A stretch of 64,000 bases of DNA from Myxococcales bacterium (GCA_016793325.1 JAEUKI010000012.1:95225-159224); one strand, 5' to 3'; positions 34,154-43,317 are shown, counted from the first letter of the stretch. The notes: generated by a model not told the origin, from the letters alone. A program made the numbers and translations.

Positions 34154-37068
34154 TGATCGCCGGCAACGGAACGAACAAGCCGAGCAAGCAGCTCGACGCC
34201 GACAACTACGTGCGCAACCCCGAGACCACGCGGGATCGAAAGCTCCGCAACGCCGACAGCGCGTGGGTGCGGAGCTTCGATTGCACCGACGTTCGCCCGC
34301 TCATCGTGTGCCGCGGGCCCATTCGCGCCGAAGCGATGGACGTGTTCGAGCAGATGGGCATCGAGCACTACGGGATGCTCCTCTCGGAGAAGGACTCGAT
34401 CGTGTACACGCTCGCGCTCGCCCCCGAGCTGCGCCGCGTTCGACCCGAGCACGTCCACCGAGTGCGCGACTACACGGGCGCCAACAAAGACGAGCGCGTC
34501 GAGCGCATGCTCGAGATCGTCTCGATCTGCAAGCGGCACGGGTACACCCACGTCTTCGCGGGCTACGGCTTCATGGCCGAGGACGCTGAGTTCGTGCGAA
34601 CGCTCGAGCAGCACGGCGTTCAGTTCATCGGTCCGCGCTCGACCGTGCAGTCCGCCGCGGGAAAGAAAGACGAAGCCAAGCGCACCGCCGTCGCCGAAGG
34701 GGTCTCGGTCACGCCGGGCATCGACGACGTCACCGCGCGCACGCTGCTCCGCAAGCACCCGACGCGCGAAGCGCTGAGCGCGCTCGTCGCAGAGCACGGC
34801 CTCGCGGTCGATCACCAAGCGTTCGCCGACGGCGTCGCGCTGAAGCACCTCGCGGACGCCGTGTTGCGCGCGGGGTACGCGGCTGGGCTCGATCTCTACA
34901 CCGTCGACGAGCTGTGCGACGAAGTGTCGCGCTGCGCAGAAGACATGTTCGCAGCGCACCCCGGCAGCCGCGTGAGGCTCAAGGCCATCGGCGGCGGCGG
35001 CGGCAAGGGACAGCGAATTCTCCGTGGAATTTCACGGGGCGAAACGAACCCTGCGGCCGCGCGAGAAGCCGCCAGCGCGGCGCCCGGCGCCGTCCGCGAG
35101 ATCCTCGCCGAGGTGAAGGCGGGCGGCGTCGGCGACGACAAGAACGTCTTGCTCGAGCTCAACGTCGAAGAGACCCGCCACAACGAGATCCAGCTGCTCG
35201 GCAACGGAACTTGGTGCATCTCGCTCGGCGGCCGCGACTGCTCGGTGCAGATGCACGAGCAGAAGCTCCTCGAGGTCTCGGTCACGCAAGAGGGACTCGC
35301 GCAGGCGATCGCTTGGGCGCGCGAGCACGCGAAGCCCGCCGCGGTCTCGGCGCTCGAGAAGGACCTCGCGACGCTCGTGAAGATGGAGCAAGAGGCCGAG
35401 CGCTTCGGCGTCGGCGTGGGCCTCAACTCGGCGTCGACCTTCGAGTGCATCGTCGAGCGTGACCGGCACTTCTTCATGGAGGTCAACACACGGATTCAAG
35501 TCGAGCACCGCGTGAGCGAGCTCTGCTACGCGCTGCGCTTCAGCAACCCCAACGACCCCAAGGACTCGTTCACGGCGTACTCGATCGTCGAGGTGATGGT
35601 GCTGCTCGCGCGGCACGGGGCGCGGCTCCCGCGGCCCACGCGCGTCGTGCGCCACGGAGCGTCCATCGAGGCGCGGCTCAACGCCACGGACCGCTCGCTC
35701 TCGCCGCACGCGGGCGGCGTGATCCAGAGCTGGACCGACCCGATCGAGCACGAGATCCGCGACGACCAGGGAATCTGCCTGAAGAACCCCGACACGGGCG
35801 TGTTCGTTCGCTATCGCCTCGCCGGCGCGTACGACAGCAACATCGCGCTGCTCGTGACGTACGGCGACGATCGGCGCGCGAGCTACGAGCGGCTCTGCGA
35901 AATCCTTCGGCGCATGAAGCTCCGCGGCGTCGATCTGCAGACGAACAACGCGTTTCACTACGGGCTCGTGCACTGGTTTCTGTCCCACGGCGTGTGGGCG
36001 AAGCCGACGACGCGGTTCGTCGTTCCGTACCTGACCGCGGTGGGCCTGCTCGCCGAGGCCGCGCAAGAGATCGACGTCGCCGCGGCGCTCGCGATGATCA
36101 GCGCGCACCACGAGAAGCGCTGCGCCGCGTACGGCGCGGACGTCGCCAAGAAGCTCTCGGCGGCGACGCGCGCGGCGATCGCCCGCAAAGAGACGCTCGT
36201 GCAGCGGCCGTTCGACGCGCTCTTCGACGAGCCCCACGTGCTCGCGGCGTGGCTGAGCTACAATCGCACACGATTTCAAGTGACCGACGGCAAGGTGCGC
36301 TGGCTGGTCAACCCGATCGAGGTCCTCGCGGACACCTACTGGCTGCTCAACATGGACTTTCGCCGTGGAGTTCCTGCGGCGCACGTGATCTGGGAGCACG
36401 ACCACGAGCTGCTCGAGACCGCGCGCGGGTTCTACCGCCGGCTCGAAGAGCGACTCGCGGGCCTCGACTGGAGCACCCTCTCGCAGCGGCTCGAAGAGAG
36501 TGCGCCGCCCGAGGGCTTCGACGCAGCCCTCTGGGAGCGCGTCCGCAGCGCGCACCGCGGCTACCAACTGGGGCTCGAGCTGCTCGATCTGCTTCCGCTC
36601 GTGGCCGATCGCGCGGGCTTCTTCGAGCTCTCGGTGGACGACGAGCTCGAGGTGAAGATCCCCGCGCGGCTCACCGACGTCGCGCTGCAAGCGAAGATGA
36701 AGCGCGTTCTCTCGCCTCCGCCCGCGACGCGCGCCAACGAGGTCGTCGCTGCGTCGGGAGGCATGTTCTACCTGCAAGAAGCGCCCGATCGACCGCCGTT
36801 CGTCTCGGTCGGATCGCACTTCGACGCGGGACAGCCGCTCTACATCATCGAAGTGATGAAGATGTTCAACAAGGTGCTCGCGCCCTTCGCGGGGACGATC
36901 GACGAGGTCCTCATCGAGGGCAACGGGACGATCGTCCAGAAGGGACAGCCGCTCTTCAAGGTCACGCCCGACGTGAAGATCGTCGAAGAAGACGCCGGCG
37001 CGCGCACCAAGCGACTGCGCGCGAGCACCCAGCGCTACGTCGACGCCGCGCTCGCCTCGCGCGAGTAG
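34153..37068 (+). CDS. divergent biotin carboxylase fused to biotin carboxyl carrier domain
   Basis: 971 residues. The N-terminal biotin carboxylase and ATP-grasp part covers about 40-470: GYGFMAEDAEFVRTLEQ, AIGGGGGKGQRIL as the glycine-rich ATP loop, and FFMEVNTRIQVEHRVSEL with catalytic residues. A 380-residue middle region follows. The C-terminal carrier domain (about 855-940) has the biotinylated Lys in EVMKMFN. The N-terminus departs strongly from ordinary AccC (no IANRGEIA) and a segment around 185-260 is inserted. It supplies carboxybiotin to the subunit upstream, with which it is translationally coupled. Confidence 0.85.
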   Translation: MIAGNGTNKPSKQLDADNYVRNPETTRDRKLRNADSAWVRSFDCTDVRPLIVCRGPIRAEAMDVFEQMGIEHYGMLLSEKDSIVYTLALAPELRRVRPEHVHRVRDYTGANKDERVERMLEIVSICKRHGYTHVFAGYGFMAEDAEFVRTLEQHGVQFIGPRSTVQSAAGKKDEAKRTAVAEGVSVTPGIDDVTARTLLRKHPTREALSALVAEHGLAVDHQAFADGVALKHLADAVLRAGYAAGLDLYTVDELCDEVSRCAEDMFAAHPGSRVRLKAIGGGGGKGQRILRGISRGETNPAAAREAASAAPGAVREILAEVKAGGVGDDKNVLLELNVEETRHNEIQLLGNGTWCISLGGRDCSVQMHEQKLLEVSVTQEGLAQAIAWAREHAKPAAVSALEKDLATLVKMEQEAERFGVGVGLNSASTFECIVERDRHFFMEVNTRIQVEHRVSELCYALRFSNPNDPKDSFTAYSIVEVMVLLARHGARLPRPTRVVRHGASIEARLNATDRSLSPHAGGVIQSWTDPIEHEIRDDQGICLKNPDTGVFVRYRLAGAYDSNIALLVTYGDDRRASYERLCEILRRMKLRGVDLQTNNAFHYGLVHWFLSHGVWAKPTTRFVVPYLTAVGLLAEAAQEIDVAAALAMISAHHEKRCAAYGADVAKKLSAATRAAIARKETLVQRPFDALFDEPHVLAAWLSYNRTRFQVTDGKVRWLVNPIEVLADTYWLLNMDFRRGVPAAHVIWEHDHELLETARGFYRRLEERLAGLDWSTLSQRLEESAPPEGFDAALWERVRSAHRGYQLGLELLDLLPLVADRAGFFELSVDDELEVKIPARLTDVALQAKMKRVLSPPPATRANEVVAASGGMFYLQEAPDRPPFVSVGSHFDAGQPLYIIEVMKMFNKVLAPFAGTIDEVLIEGNGTIVQKGQPLFKVTPDVKIVEEDAGARTKRLRASTQRYVDAALASRE

Positions 37069-37087
37069 CGGTCCTGCGCTCGGTCCA

Positions 37088-37486
37088 TCACGGGACGGGC
37101 TTCGCGCGAAACACTTCGACGCCCACGGAGTCGCAGTCGGGATACACGTCGGGCTTCTCGGCCTTGACGATCACGCCCATGATCGACTCGTTGGCGAGCA
37201 GCGCGGCGGCGATGTCGTCGCACAGCGTCTCCAACAGGTTGATGTGCCCGCGGCCCACGCGCTGGGCGATCGCCGCGCGGATGATGTCGTAGTCGAGGAT
37301 CTCGCTCAGCTGATCGGACTTGGGCGTCGAGCGCTCGAGCAGGACGAACAGGTCGACGCTGAAGCGCACGCGCTGCGGCCCGTGCTTCTCGCTGTGGTTC
37401 ACGCCGATGCGCACGGGCACGTCGTAGCGACGCAAGAACACGCGTCGGCAGCGCGTCACGAAGAACTCTGGAAGTCCGCTCAGCAT
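37088..37486 (-). CDS. dihydroneopterin aldolase-family protein (FolB-like)
   Basis: 132 residues. The family pattern is visible: a VFLRRYDVPVRIGVNHSEKHGPQRV opening with the IGV and Glu-type ligand region, RFSVDLFVLL, LDYDIIRAAI, then LLETLCDDIAAALL and VIVKAEKPD near the end. FolB cleaves dihydroneopterin to 6-hydroxymethyl-dihydropterin in folate synthesis; the same fold also serves epimerases. The catalytic Glu and Lys positions are compatible but were not verified. A later in-frame start is possible. It diverges from tesB. Confidence 0.72.
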   Translation of the reverse strand: MLSGLPEFFVTRCRRVFLRRYDVPVRIGVNHSEKHGPQRVRFSVDLFVLLERSTPKSDQLSEILDYDIIRAAIAQRVGRGHINLLETLCDDIAAALLANESIMGVIVKAEKPDVYPDCDSVGVEVFRAKPVP

Positions 37487-37507
37487 CGGGTTGGGCCGTG
37501 GGCTCTC

Positions 37508-37513
37508 TATACT
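37508..37513 (+). promoter_or_regulatory. -10-like TATACT upstream of tesB
   Basis: TATACT at 37508-37513 lies in the divergent interval between the FolB-like gene and tesB and is close to the sigma-70 consensus. The leader to the ATG at 37591 would be about 70 nt. No matching -35 box at normal spacing was found. Confidence 0.4.
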
Positions 37514-37590
37514 ATTTCCCGCGTGTGCTACTCACGGCGAAGCGCGAGGCTCCTTCGTGAGCCGCTCGCGAAGGAAGATTGATCAATTCG

Positions 37591-38451
37591 ATGCACCAGG
37601 TATTGGCAGACCTCGTTTCGCTGCTCGCGCTCGAGCGGCTCGACCGCGATCGCTTCCGCGGGACGTCGCAAAACCTCGGATGGGGCGCGATCTTTGGCGG
37701 ACAAGTGCTCGGACAAGCGCTCTCGGCGGCGACGCAGACGGTCGAGCCCGATCGGCTCGCGCACTCGCTCCACGGGTACTTCTTGCGCTCGGGCGACGTG
37801 AACCGGCCCATCTTGTACGACGTCGACCGGCTGCGCGACGGCGGGTCGTTTTCGGCGCGACGCGTGACCGCGATTCAAGACGGAGACGCGGTGTTCTGCC
37901 TCGAAGCGTCGTTTCAGCGCGACGAAGCCGGGTTCGAACACCAGGACGCGATGCCCGAGGTCCCTTCGCCCGACACGCTCAAGTCCGAGCGCGAGATGGC
38001 GCTCATGCTCGCAGACGTGCTTCCCACCAAGCTCCGCGCGATGGCCACCGCCGAGCGCCCGATCGAGATTCGCCCCGTCGAACTGCGAAATCCGCTCAAG
38101 CCCAAGAAGACCGCGCCCGCCCGCAACCAGTGGTACCGCGCGATCGACCGGCTGCCCGACGACATCGCGCTGCATCGCTACCTGCTCGCGTACGCGTCGG
38201 ACTTCTCGTTTCTCGGAACGTCCATGGACCCGCACGGCGTCAGCTGGCTCACGCCCGGGATGCAGGTCGTGTCGCTCGATCACTCGATGTGGTTCCACCG
38301 GCCTTTTCGCATGGACGAGTGGCTGCTCTACGTCGTCGACAGCGCGTCGGCGTCCGGCGGTCGAGGGCTCGTTCGCGGGCGCTTCTTCGCGCAAGACGGT
38401 CGGCTCGTCGCCTCGTGCATGCAAGAAGGGCTCATTCGCAAGCGCGGTTGA
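37591..38451 (+). CDS. tesB: acyl-CoA thioesterase II
   Basis: 286 residues with two hot-dog domains. First domain: GWGAIFGGQVLGQALSAATQTV and HSLHGYFLRSGDVNRPILYDVDRLRDGGSF. Second domain: ASDFSFLGTS, then LDHSMWFHRPFRMDEWLLY with the catalytic Asp, and GRGLVRGRFFAQDGRLVASCMQEG with the catalytic Thr/Ser-equivalent region and Gln. It hydrolyses acyl-CoA to free acid. The ATG at 37591 has AAGGAAG at 37571-37577; an in-frame TTG at 37579 is less likely. It converges on the desaturase gene. Confidence 0.93.
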   Translation: MHQVLADLVSLLALERLDRDRFRGTSQNLGWGAIFGGQVLGQALSAATQTVEPDRLAHSLHGYFLRSGDVNRPILYDVDRLRDGGSFSARRVTAIQDGDAVFCLEASFQRDEAGFEHQDAMPEVPSPDTLKSEREMALMLADVLPTKLRAMATAERPIEIRPVELRNPLKPKKTAPARNQWYRAIDRLPDDIALHRYLLAYASDFSFLGTSMDPHGVSWLTPGMQVVSLDHSMWFHRPFRMDEWLLYVVDSASASGGRGLVRGRFFAQDGRLVASCMQEGLIRKRG

Positions 38452-38459
38452 ATTCGTGT

Positions 38460-39251
38460 TCAGCGCGGAGACTTCGCGAAGGGCCACTTCATCTGCGCGA
38501 AGAGCCCCTTCGGCATCGGGTCGTCGATCCCGAAGCGCGTCGCGACGCGACCCTTCGGCATGTAGAACGTCCCGAACACGAGGTCGATCACGCTGAAGAG
38601 CCCCGCGAAGTTCTTGTCGCGCGCCTCGGGCTCGTTCGAGTGATGCCACCGGTGAAAGACCGGTGACGCGATCACGTACCGAAGCGGCCCGAAGGTCCAC
38701 GGGAGCTCCGCGTGCAGCACGAGCCCGTACACCGCGATGATCGGCGCCGCCCACGCGAGCGTGTCCAACGGAAAGCCCATCGCGATCACGACCCACCCCT
38801 GCACCACGCGCGGGAGGATCTCTCCGAGCGGGTGATTTCGCGCTGCAGAAAGCCAGTCCAAATGCTCGCTCGAGTGGTGGATCGCGTGCGTACGCCACAG
38901 CAACGGACGGTGCAGCGCGCGGTGCATCCAGTAGCCGACGAGGTCGACGATGAGCAGCGCGAGCAGGGCCCGCGAGAAGCCCGAGAGCGCGAGCACCGGA
39001 CCGTGCCCCGCCGCCAGCGCCTCGACCCGCGTCCCTCGCAGCACGCTCACGGCAATGGACAAAGGCAGCAGCGCGAAGATCACCAGCGCCTTCGTCGCTG
39101 GGTTGAGCACCCACGCCTGCGCCACCCAGTACACGAGGTCCACGCGTCGTGTGTGAAGGCGCGGCGGACGCGCTCCGTAGCGGCGCTCGAGCGCCCCGAG
39201 CGTGGCCGACAGGATCAACACGACGATCAGAGGTCCGAGCAGATAGCCCAT
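38460..39251 (-). CDS. sterol desaturase/fatty acid hydroxylase family membrane protein
   Basis: 263 residues with about four membrane helices. The three His clusters that bind the di-iron centre are present: HRALH, HAIHHS (followed by NHPLGE) and HRWHHSNE. It should hydroxylate or desaturate a lipid at the membrane. Some myxobacteria make sterols and alkylglycerol-like lipids, so the substrate may be a sterol or a fatty acyl chain, but the sequence does not tell which. It sits between tesB and the P450 gene. The start was placed at the ATG beginning MGYLLGPLIVV. Confidence 0.87.
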   Translation of the reverse strand: MGYLLGPLIVVLILSATLGALERRYGARPPRLHTRRVDLVYWVAQAWVLNPATKALVIFALLPLSIAVSVLRGTRVEALAAGHGPVLALSGFSRALLALLIVDLVGYWMHRALHRPLLWRTHAIHHSSEHLDWLSAARNHPLGEILPRVVQGWVVIAMGFPLDTLAWAAPIIAVYGLVLHAELPWTFGPLRYVIASPVFHRWHHSNEPEARDKNFAGLFSVIDLVFGTFYMPKGRVATRFGIDDPMPKGLFAQMKWPFAKSPR

Positions 39252-39291
39252 CGTGTGCGGTAGACCGGCACCGTAGCGCGGGCGAGGGCGG

Positions 39292-39305
39292 TATGCTCGT
39301 CGGCC
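39292..39305 (+). promoter_or_regulatory. leaderless-type -10 hexamer before the P450 gene
   Basis: TATGCT at 39292-39297, then 8 nt and the ATG at 39306. No Shine-Dalgarno sequence lies between them. Confidence 0.42.
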
Positions 39306-40658
39306 ATGTTGACCGCGGTGGATGTGCGCTCGAAGGTCCCCGAAGTCCGCGGAGTTCCTGGGCTCGGGTGCGTTCCGTGGATGCTGCGGGACGGACCGGG
39401 GTTTCTGCTGCGAGAAGCGCGCGCGCACGGCCCGCTGTTTCGCGCGAAGATGGGGCCGGGGAGCCTCCTCGTCGTCGCGCACCCTCGTGATCTGCGCGTC
39501 GTGCTGCACGAGCAAGCGAAGGACTTCGTCCGCGGAAACACCGTCGACCTCGTGCGTCCGCTGCTCGGAAACGGCCTTCCCCTCTCGGACGGAGACTTCT
39601 GGCTCAAGCAGCGACGCACGATGCAGCCCGCGTTCAACCGCGGCCACGTCGCGCTGCTCGCGGACAAGATGGCCGCGGTGTGCGAGCGGCGGCTCGCGGA
39701 CGTTCCGCTGGGCGCGACGATCGACGTTCATCGGTTCTTCACACACCTCGCGCGGGACGTGATCGTCGAGACGATGTTCTCGGACTCGGTCGCAAACGAG
39801 AGCCAGCGGCTCGACGAGGCGTTCGTCGAGGTGAGCGCGTTCGCCGGGAGCCGAGCGTTCTTGCCTGTGAAAATCCCAATCGAGTGGCCCTTGCCGTCGA
39901 ACACACGTTTTCGAAACGCCGTCGCCACGATCGACACCGTGGTCTCGTCGATCGTGAAGCGGCGGCGCGACGGCGAGCGCAAAGGCGACCTTCTCGACGC
40001 GCTGCTCGACGCGCGCGACCCCGAGACAGGCGACGCGATGGCGCCCGAGCACCTTCGAGACGAGCTCGTCACGATCTTCTTTGCGGGCCACGAGACCACC
40101 GCGAACATGCTCACGTGGGCGTGGGTCGAGCTCTCGTCGCACCCCGAGTGGGCGCGGCGCATGCGGGACGAGCTCGTGGCGCTCGCGCCCGATCGACCCA
40201 TCGTCGCAGAGGACGTCGCGAAGCTGCCGGTGACCAACGCCGTGCTACGCGAGGCGCTGCGGCTGCATCCGCCCGCGTGGATCTTCGCGAGGCAGCGACT
40301 CGAGCCCTTCGCCCTTCGCGACTACGATGTGCGCGCCAAAGAAGTGCTCTTGCTGTGCCCCTACGTCACGCACCGACTCGAAGAGTATTGGCCCAACCCC
40401 GACGTGTTCGATCCGCAGCGATTTCTCGAGGCAAATCCGTTCACGCTGGGCGGCGGTCGAGAGATCCACTACCTGCCGTTCGGCAGCGGACCGCACGTGT
40501 GCATCGGAAACTTCTTCGCCATCACCGAGGGCGTGATCGCGATGGGCGCGCTCGCGCGCCACGGAAGACTGCAGATCGCCGAACCTTCGCGTGTGCGATC
40601 GGTCGTCGCATCGACGCTCACCGCAGCGAACACGCGGGCGCGCGTCGAAGCGTGGTGA
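39306..40658 (+). CDS. cytochrome P450
   Basis: 450 residues. The I-helix oxygen-binding motif is FFAGHETTAN, the ExxR pair is EALR (followed by LHPPAW), and the haem loop is FGSGPHVCIG with Cys as the iron ligand. The C-helix region contains WLKQRRTMQPAF, and the Pro-rich start (VRGVPGLGCVPW) is typical of class I/III soluble bacterial forms related to the fatty-acid and sterol hydroxylase group. No redox partner is nearby. Its neighbours suggest a lipid or sterol substrate. Confidence 0.92.
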   Translation: MLTAVDVRSKVPEVRGVPGLGCVPWMLRDGPGFLLREARAHGPLFRAKMGPGSLLVVAHPRDLRVVLHEQAKDFVRGNTVDLVRPLLGNGLPLSDGDFWLKQRRTMQPAFNRGHVALLADKMAAVCERRLADVPLGATIDVHRFFTHLARDVIVETMFSDSVANESQRLDEAFVEVSAFAGSRAFLPVKIPIEWPLPSNTRFRNAVATIDTVVSSIVKRRRDGERKGDLLDALLDARDPETGDAMAPEHLRDELVTIFFAGHETTANMLTWAWVELSSHPEWARRMRDELVALAPDRPIVAEDVAKLPVTNAVLREALRLHPPAWIFARQRLEPFALRDYDVRAKEVLLLCPYVTHRLEEYWPNPDVFDPQRFLEANPFTLGGGREIHYLPFGSGPHVCIGNFFAITEGVIAMGALARHGRLQIAEPSRVRSVVASTLTAANTRARVEAW

Positions 40659-40682
40659 GCTCTTCGCCCCCCTTCGCGTCGA

Positions 40683-41093
40683 TCAACCGAAGACTGTCGT
40701 GTTGTTCTTCGCGATGAGGCACTGCACGTACGGAGCGAGGTGCTGCTCCGGGATCTGCCACGCCTGCGAGAGCTGGTTCAGCATCGCGGTCTCTTGCGGC
40801 GCGAGGTGACCGTCGCCCATCGCGAGGTCCGCGGCGTTGAGCAGCGCGCAGAGCTTCTGCTGCGGCGACAACAGCTGCGCGCTCTGCTGCAAGAACATCG
40901 GAAACGCCGTGCGCCGCGTGTACGCGAGCGCCGCGTCGAGGACCGGATCCTCGGGGATCACCTTGAAGATGTCGCCGCGCTCGTTGGGGTCGAGGTGCCC
41001 GTCGCTCGCGGACAGGTAGATCATGGTCGCCGCCAAGGCCACCTTCGGCGTCAGTGTGATCTGTTGACCCTGAAATCCATCGAACATTCCCAT
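40683..41093 (-). CDS. TerB-domain protein
   Basis: 136 residues. Two related helical pairs bear acidic motifs: ASDGHLDPNERGDI and MGDGHLAPQETAML. These match the TerB fold, a helical protein with a negatively charged metal-binding face found with tellurite resistance and stress systems. No other ter gene is in the window, so no tellurite role should be assumed. The ATG at 41093 is preceded by GGAGG on the minus strand. Confidence 0.75.
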   Translation of the reverse strand: MGMFDGFQGQQITLTPKVALAATMIYLSASDGHLDPNERGDIFKVIPEDPVLDAALAYTRRTAFPMFLQQSAQLLSPQQKLCALLNAADLAMGDGHLAPQETAMLNQLSQAWQIPEQHLAPYVQCLIAKNNTTVFG

Positions 41094-41328
41094 CACTGTC
41101 CTCCATCGGCGCTCGGTCGAGCGCGGTCGAAGCCCGGCGCCCTGCCGAGTTGGCAAGGCGAGACATCGGTGCGGCGGAGCATCGGCGCGACGACTGTGCG
41201 CCGTCAAGGCGCAGCGAAAGCTCGAGGTTCGCAGGACAGAGAACGTCCCGTCGCCTTCGTGCCGTGCGCGCCTGGTCGTGCCATCATCCGCGCACTCGCG
41301 GCATCGATTGGCGCCCCCCGGCGCGCCG
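41094..41328. other. intergenic region upstream of leader copy B
   Basis: No convincing coding frame. It must hold the divergent promoters of the TerB gene (minus) and of the leader transcript (plus). I see no strong -10/-35 pair for either, and nothing else definite. Confidence 0.4.
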
Positions 41329-41417
41329 CCCCGTTGGAAGGACTACAGGCAGTTTGCAATCTCCTGGGAAATATCCCGAGCGACGCAGGCCGCGTGTAGC
41401 CAACGGAAGGCGGAGCC
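41329..41417 (+). ncRNA. candidate structured leader RNA, copy B
   Basis: It shares the same three blocks as copy A at 41329-41344, 41363-41376 and 41404-41417. Here CCGTTGG (41331-41337) pairs perfectly with CCAACGG (41400-41406). CTACA (41343-41347) pairs with TGTAG (41395-41399) directly inside it, leaving a bulged AAGGA on the 5' side. The middle block forms GGG-AAATAT-CCC. Sequence between blocks differs from copy A while pairing is largely kept. It ends about 52 nt before the ATG of the membrane protein at 41470. Confidence 0.6.
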
Positions 41418-41469
41418 ACTCTCACTCTGCGCCGACGTTCATGCCGACGAAGAACGAGGTTAGATCAAC

Positions 41470-43278
41470 ATGTCCAACGCTCCGGTAGGCGGTCCTCCGC
41501 CGGTCCGAACGATCGCGTTCAACTCGATGCCCGCGACAACGCGGCAGCGGTTCGTCGACGTCGTGTCGGGTCGTTCTCCCCAGAAGCCGATCCTCTCGCA
41601 GCCGTCGCTGACGGTGGGCGGCGGGGTCGGCTGGCTCGTCACAGCGGTGTTCTGCGTGATGGTCGTCTTCGCGATGATGTCGTCGGCGTCGCAGGGCCGA
41701 TACTCGAGCTCGTGGCTCGAGGGACTCGGCGGGCTCGTCGCGATTTCGCTCACCTTGTGGCTCGCGTTCTTCGGGGTGTTCGCCGCGGTCAAGCGCTTCA
41801 ACACCAAGGGCGCGCTGCCGTTTCAGGCGGGCAAGTACCTGTTCGCCACCGACCTCGTCGTGGCCGAGAGCGATCAGATCACGCTCGTCCCGATGGGGTT
41901 GATGAAGAACTTCAACGGGGTCCACCAACACTACAACGGCGTCTATACGCACACGGATCTGCACTTCCACTTTCAGGGCTACGGCACCGTGACCTTCGCC
42001 GTGAAGGGAAAGCACGTCGCCGAGCAAGCCCTCGACGAGCTCGCCGCGATGACCCGCGCGATCTCGGACGCCGCGAAGAACAAGGACGTCCGACGGCTGC
42101 GCGACCTCGACGTGTTTCACGACGCGTTCGCGTCGGGCGTGATGGACAAGCCGGGCCTCGCGGGGCTCGACGCGCTCGTCGCCGAGCAGAGCAACGCGCA
42201 GGCGACGGGTCCGCTCGCGCGCGAGATCCCGAAGTTCTTCAAGTGGGGCTGGGCCGCGTCGCTCGTCGCCGCGCTGGTGAGCGCCGTTCCTTCGTGGACG
42301 CTCGCGGCCAAGGCCGGTGATCGCTCGCGCCTCGCGGACGCGATCGGCCCGTACTCGAGCACGTACCAGCTCGAAGACTACGTTCGCCGCGGCGGTGACG
42401 AGACCGATCTCGTCGCGACCGAGATCGCGCCGCTCACGGTATATCGAGAGGCGCTGCGCCGAAACAGCGTGACGTCGCTGCGCGACTTCGTTCGAACCAA
42501 CCCCAACTCGCGCTACGTGACCGAGGCGCGCGGGCTCATTCGCGAGACGTTCGTGCGCGTGCGCCGACGCTTCGACGAGCAAGCGGCGACCGATCCACAG
42601 ATGCGCGCGTTCATGACAGCGCTGCTCGGCTACCTCGAGTCCAACGACTCGCCTCCCGTGTCCGTGCGCTTTCGTCCGCCGACGTCCGACGCGCTCTCGC
42701 AGATCGACGCGCGCTTGACGCTCGAAGGTCGGCGCATGGCGGGTCGAGACATCGTCGCGATCGCTCCGCACTTCACCGAGGCCACGAGCGGGCCGCGCGA
42801 GCGCGAGATCACGCAGAACCTCTCGCGCGGATTCGGCGCGGTGTTTCCCAACGACGTGCTGCGACTGCAGGACGGCGTGCGGATCGTCGGTGAGTCACCC
42901 ACGAGCGTGACCGAGCCCACGATCGAAGTGGGCTACGTCGTGCGGCCGTCCGGGTCGTTCTACTCGCTGCGCACGGGCAACCGCGCGTTCGTGGGGATCG
43001 TCGTCGACTTCGCCGTGCTCATGCGCGTCCCGGGCTCGACGCAGACGTTTACGTTTACGACCAGCGTCCAGCCGCCCGAGCGCTTCTCGTTCAGCTACGA
43101 CACGTACGGCGGGGCGAGCGCAGGCCCGAGCGACGGTCGCGTGTACACGGTGATGGCCGAGCGCGCGTTCGACCAGCTCAGCGAGCACATGGCGGGCGTG
43201 TTCTTCCGCAGCGGGACCGAGGCGCATCGCTCGCTCCAGGGAACGGCCACCACGCGCTCGGCGGGCACCAACCCGTAG
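41470..43278 (+). CDS. large hypothetical membrane protein
   Basis: 602 residues, family not recognised. Two hydrophobic helices near 50-105 (GWLVTAVFCVMVVF; GLVAISLTLWLAFFGVF) are followed by a soluble region that includes a His-rich strand set (HQHYNGVYTHTDLHFHFQGYG). A third helix lies near 255-280. The rest (about 290-602) has a helical stretch and then a beta-rich part (TIEVGYVVRPSGSFYSL, IVVDFAVLMRVPGSTQTFTFTTS). The frame has normal codon use for the window. It is the gene directly downstream of leader copy B. Confidence 0.75.
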   Translation: MSNAPVGGPPPVRTIAFNSMPATTRQRFVDVVSGRSPQKPILSQPSLTVGGGVGWLVTAVFCVMVVFAMMSSASQGRYSSSWLEGLGGLVAISLTLWLAFFGVFAAVKRFNTKGALPFQAGKYLFATDLVVAESDQITLVPMGLMKNFNGVHQHYNGVYTHTDLHFHFQGYGTVTFAVKGKHVAEQALDELAAMTRAISDAAKNKDVRRLRDLDVFHDAFASGVMDKPGLAGLDALVAEQSNAQATGPLAREIPKFFKWGWAASLVAALVSAVPSWTLAAKAGDRSRLADAIGPYSSTYQLEDYVRRGGDETDLVATEIAPLTVYREALRRNSVTSLRDFVRTNPNSRYVTEARGLIRETFVRVRRRFDEQAATDPQMRAFMTALLGYLESNDSPPVSVRFRPPTSDALSQIDARLTLEGRRMAGRDIVAIAPHFTEATSGPREREITQNLSRGFGAVFPNDVLRLQDGVRIVGESPTSVTEPTIEVGYVVRPSGSFYSLRTGNRAFVGIVVDFAVLMRVPGSTQTFTFTTSVQPPERFSFSYDTYGGASAGPSDGRVYTVMAERAFDQLSEHMAGVFFRSGTEAHRSLQGTATTRSAGTNP

Positions 43279-43317
43279 TCGCAGACGCACCGCGCGGCGG
43301 CATCGGGGACCGACGCG

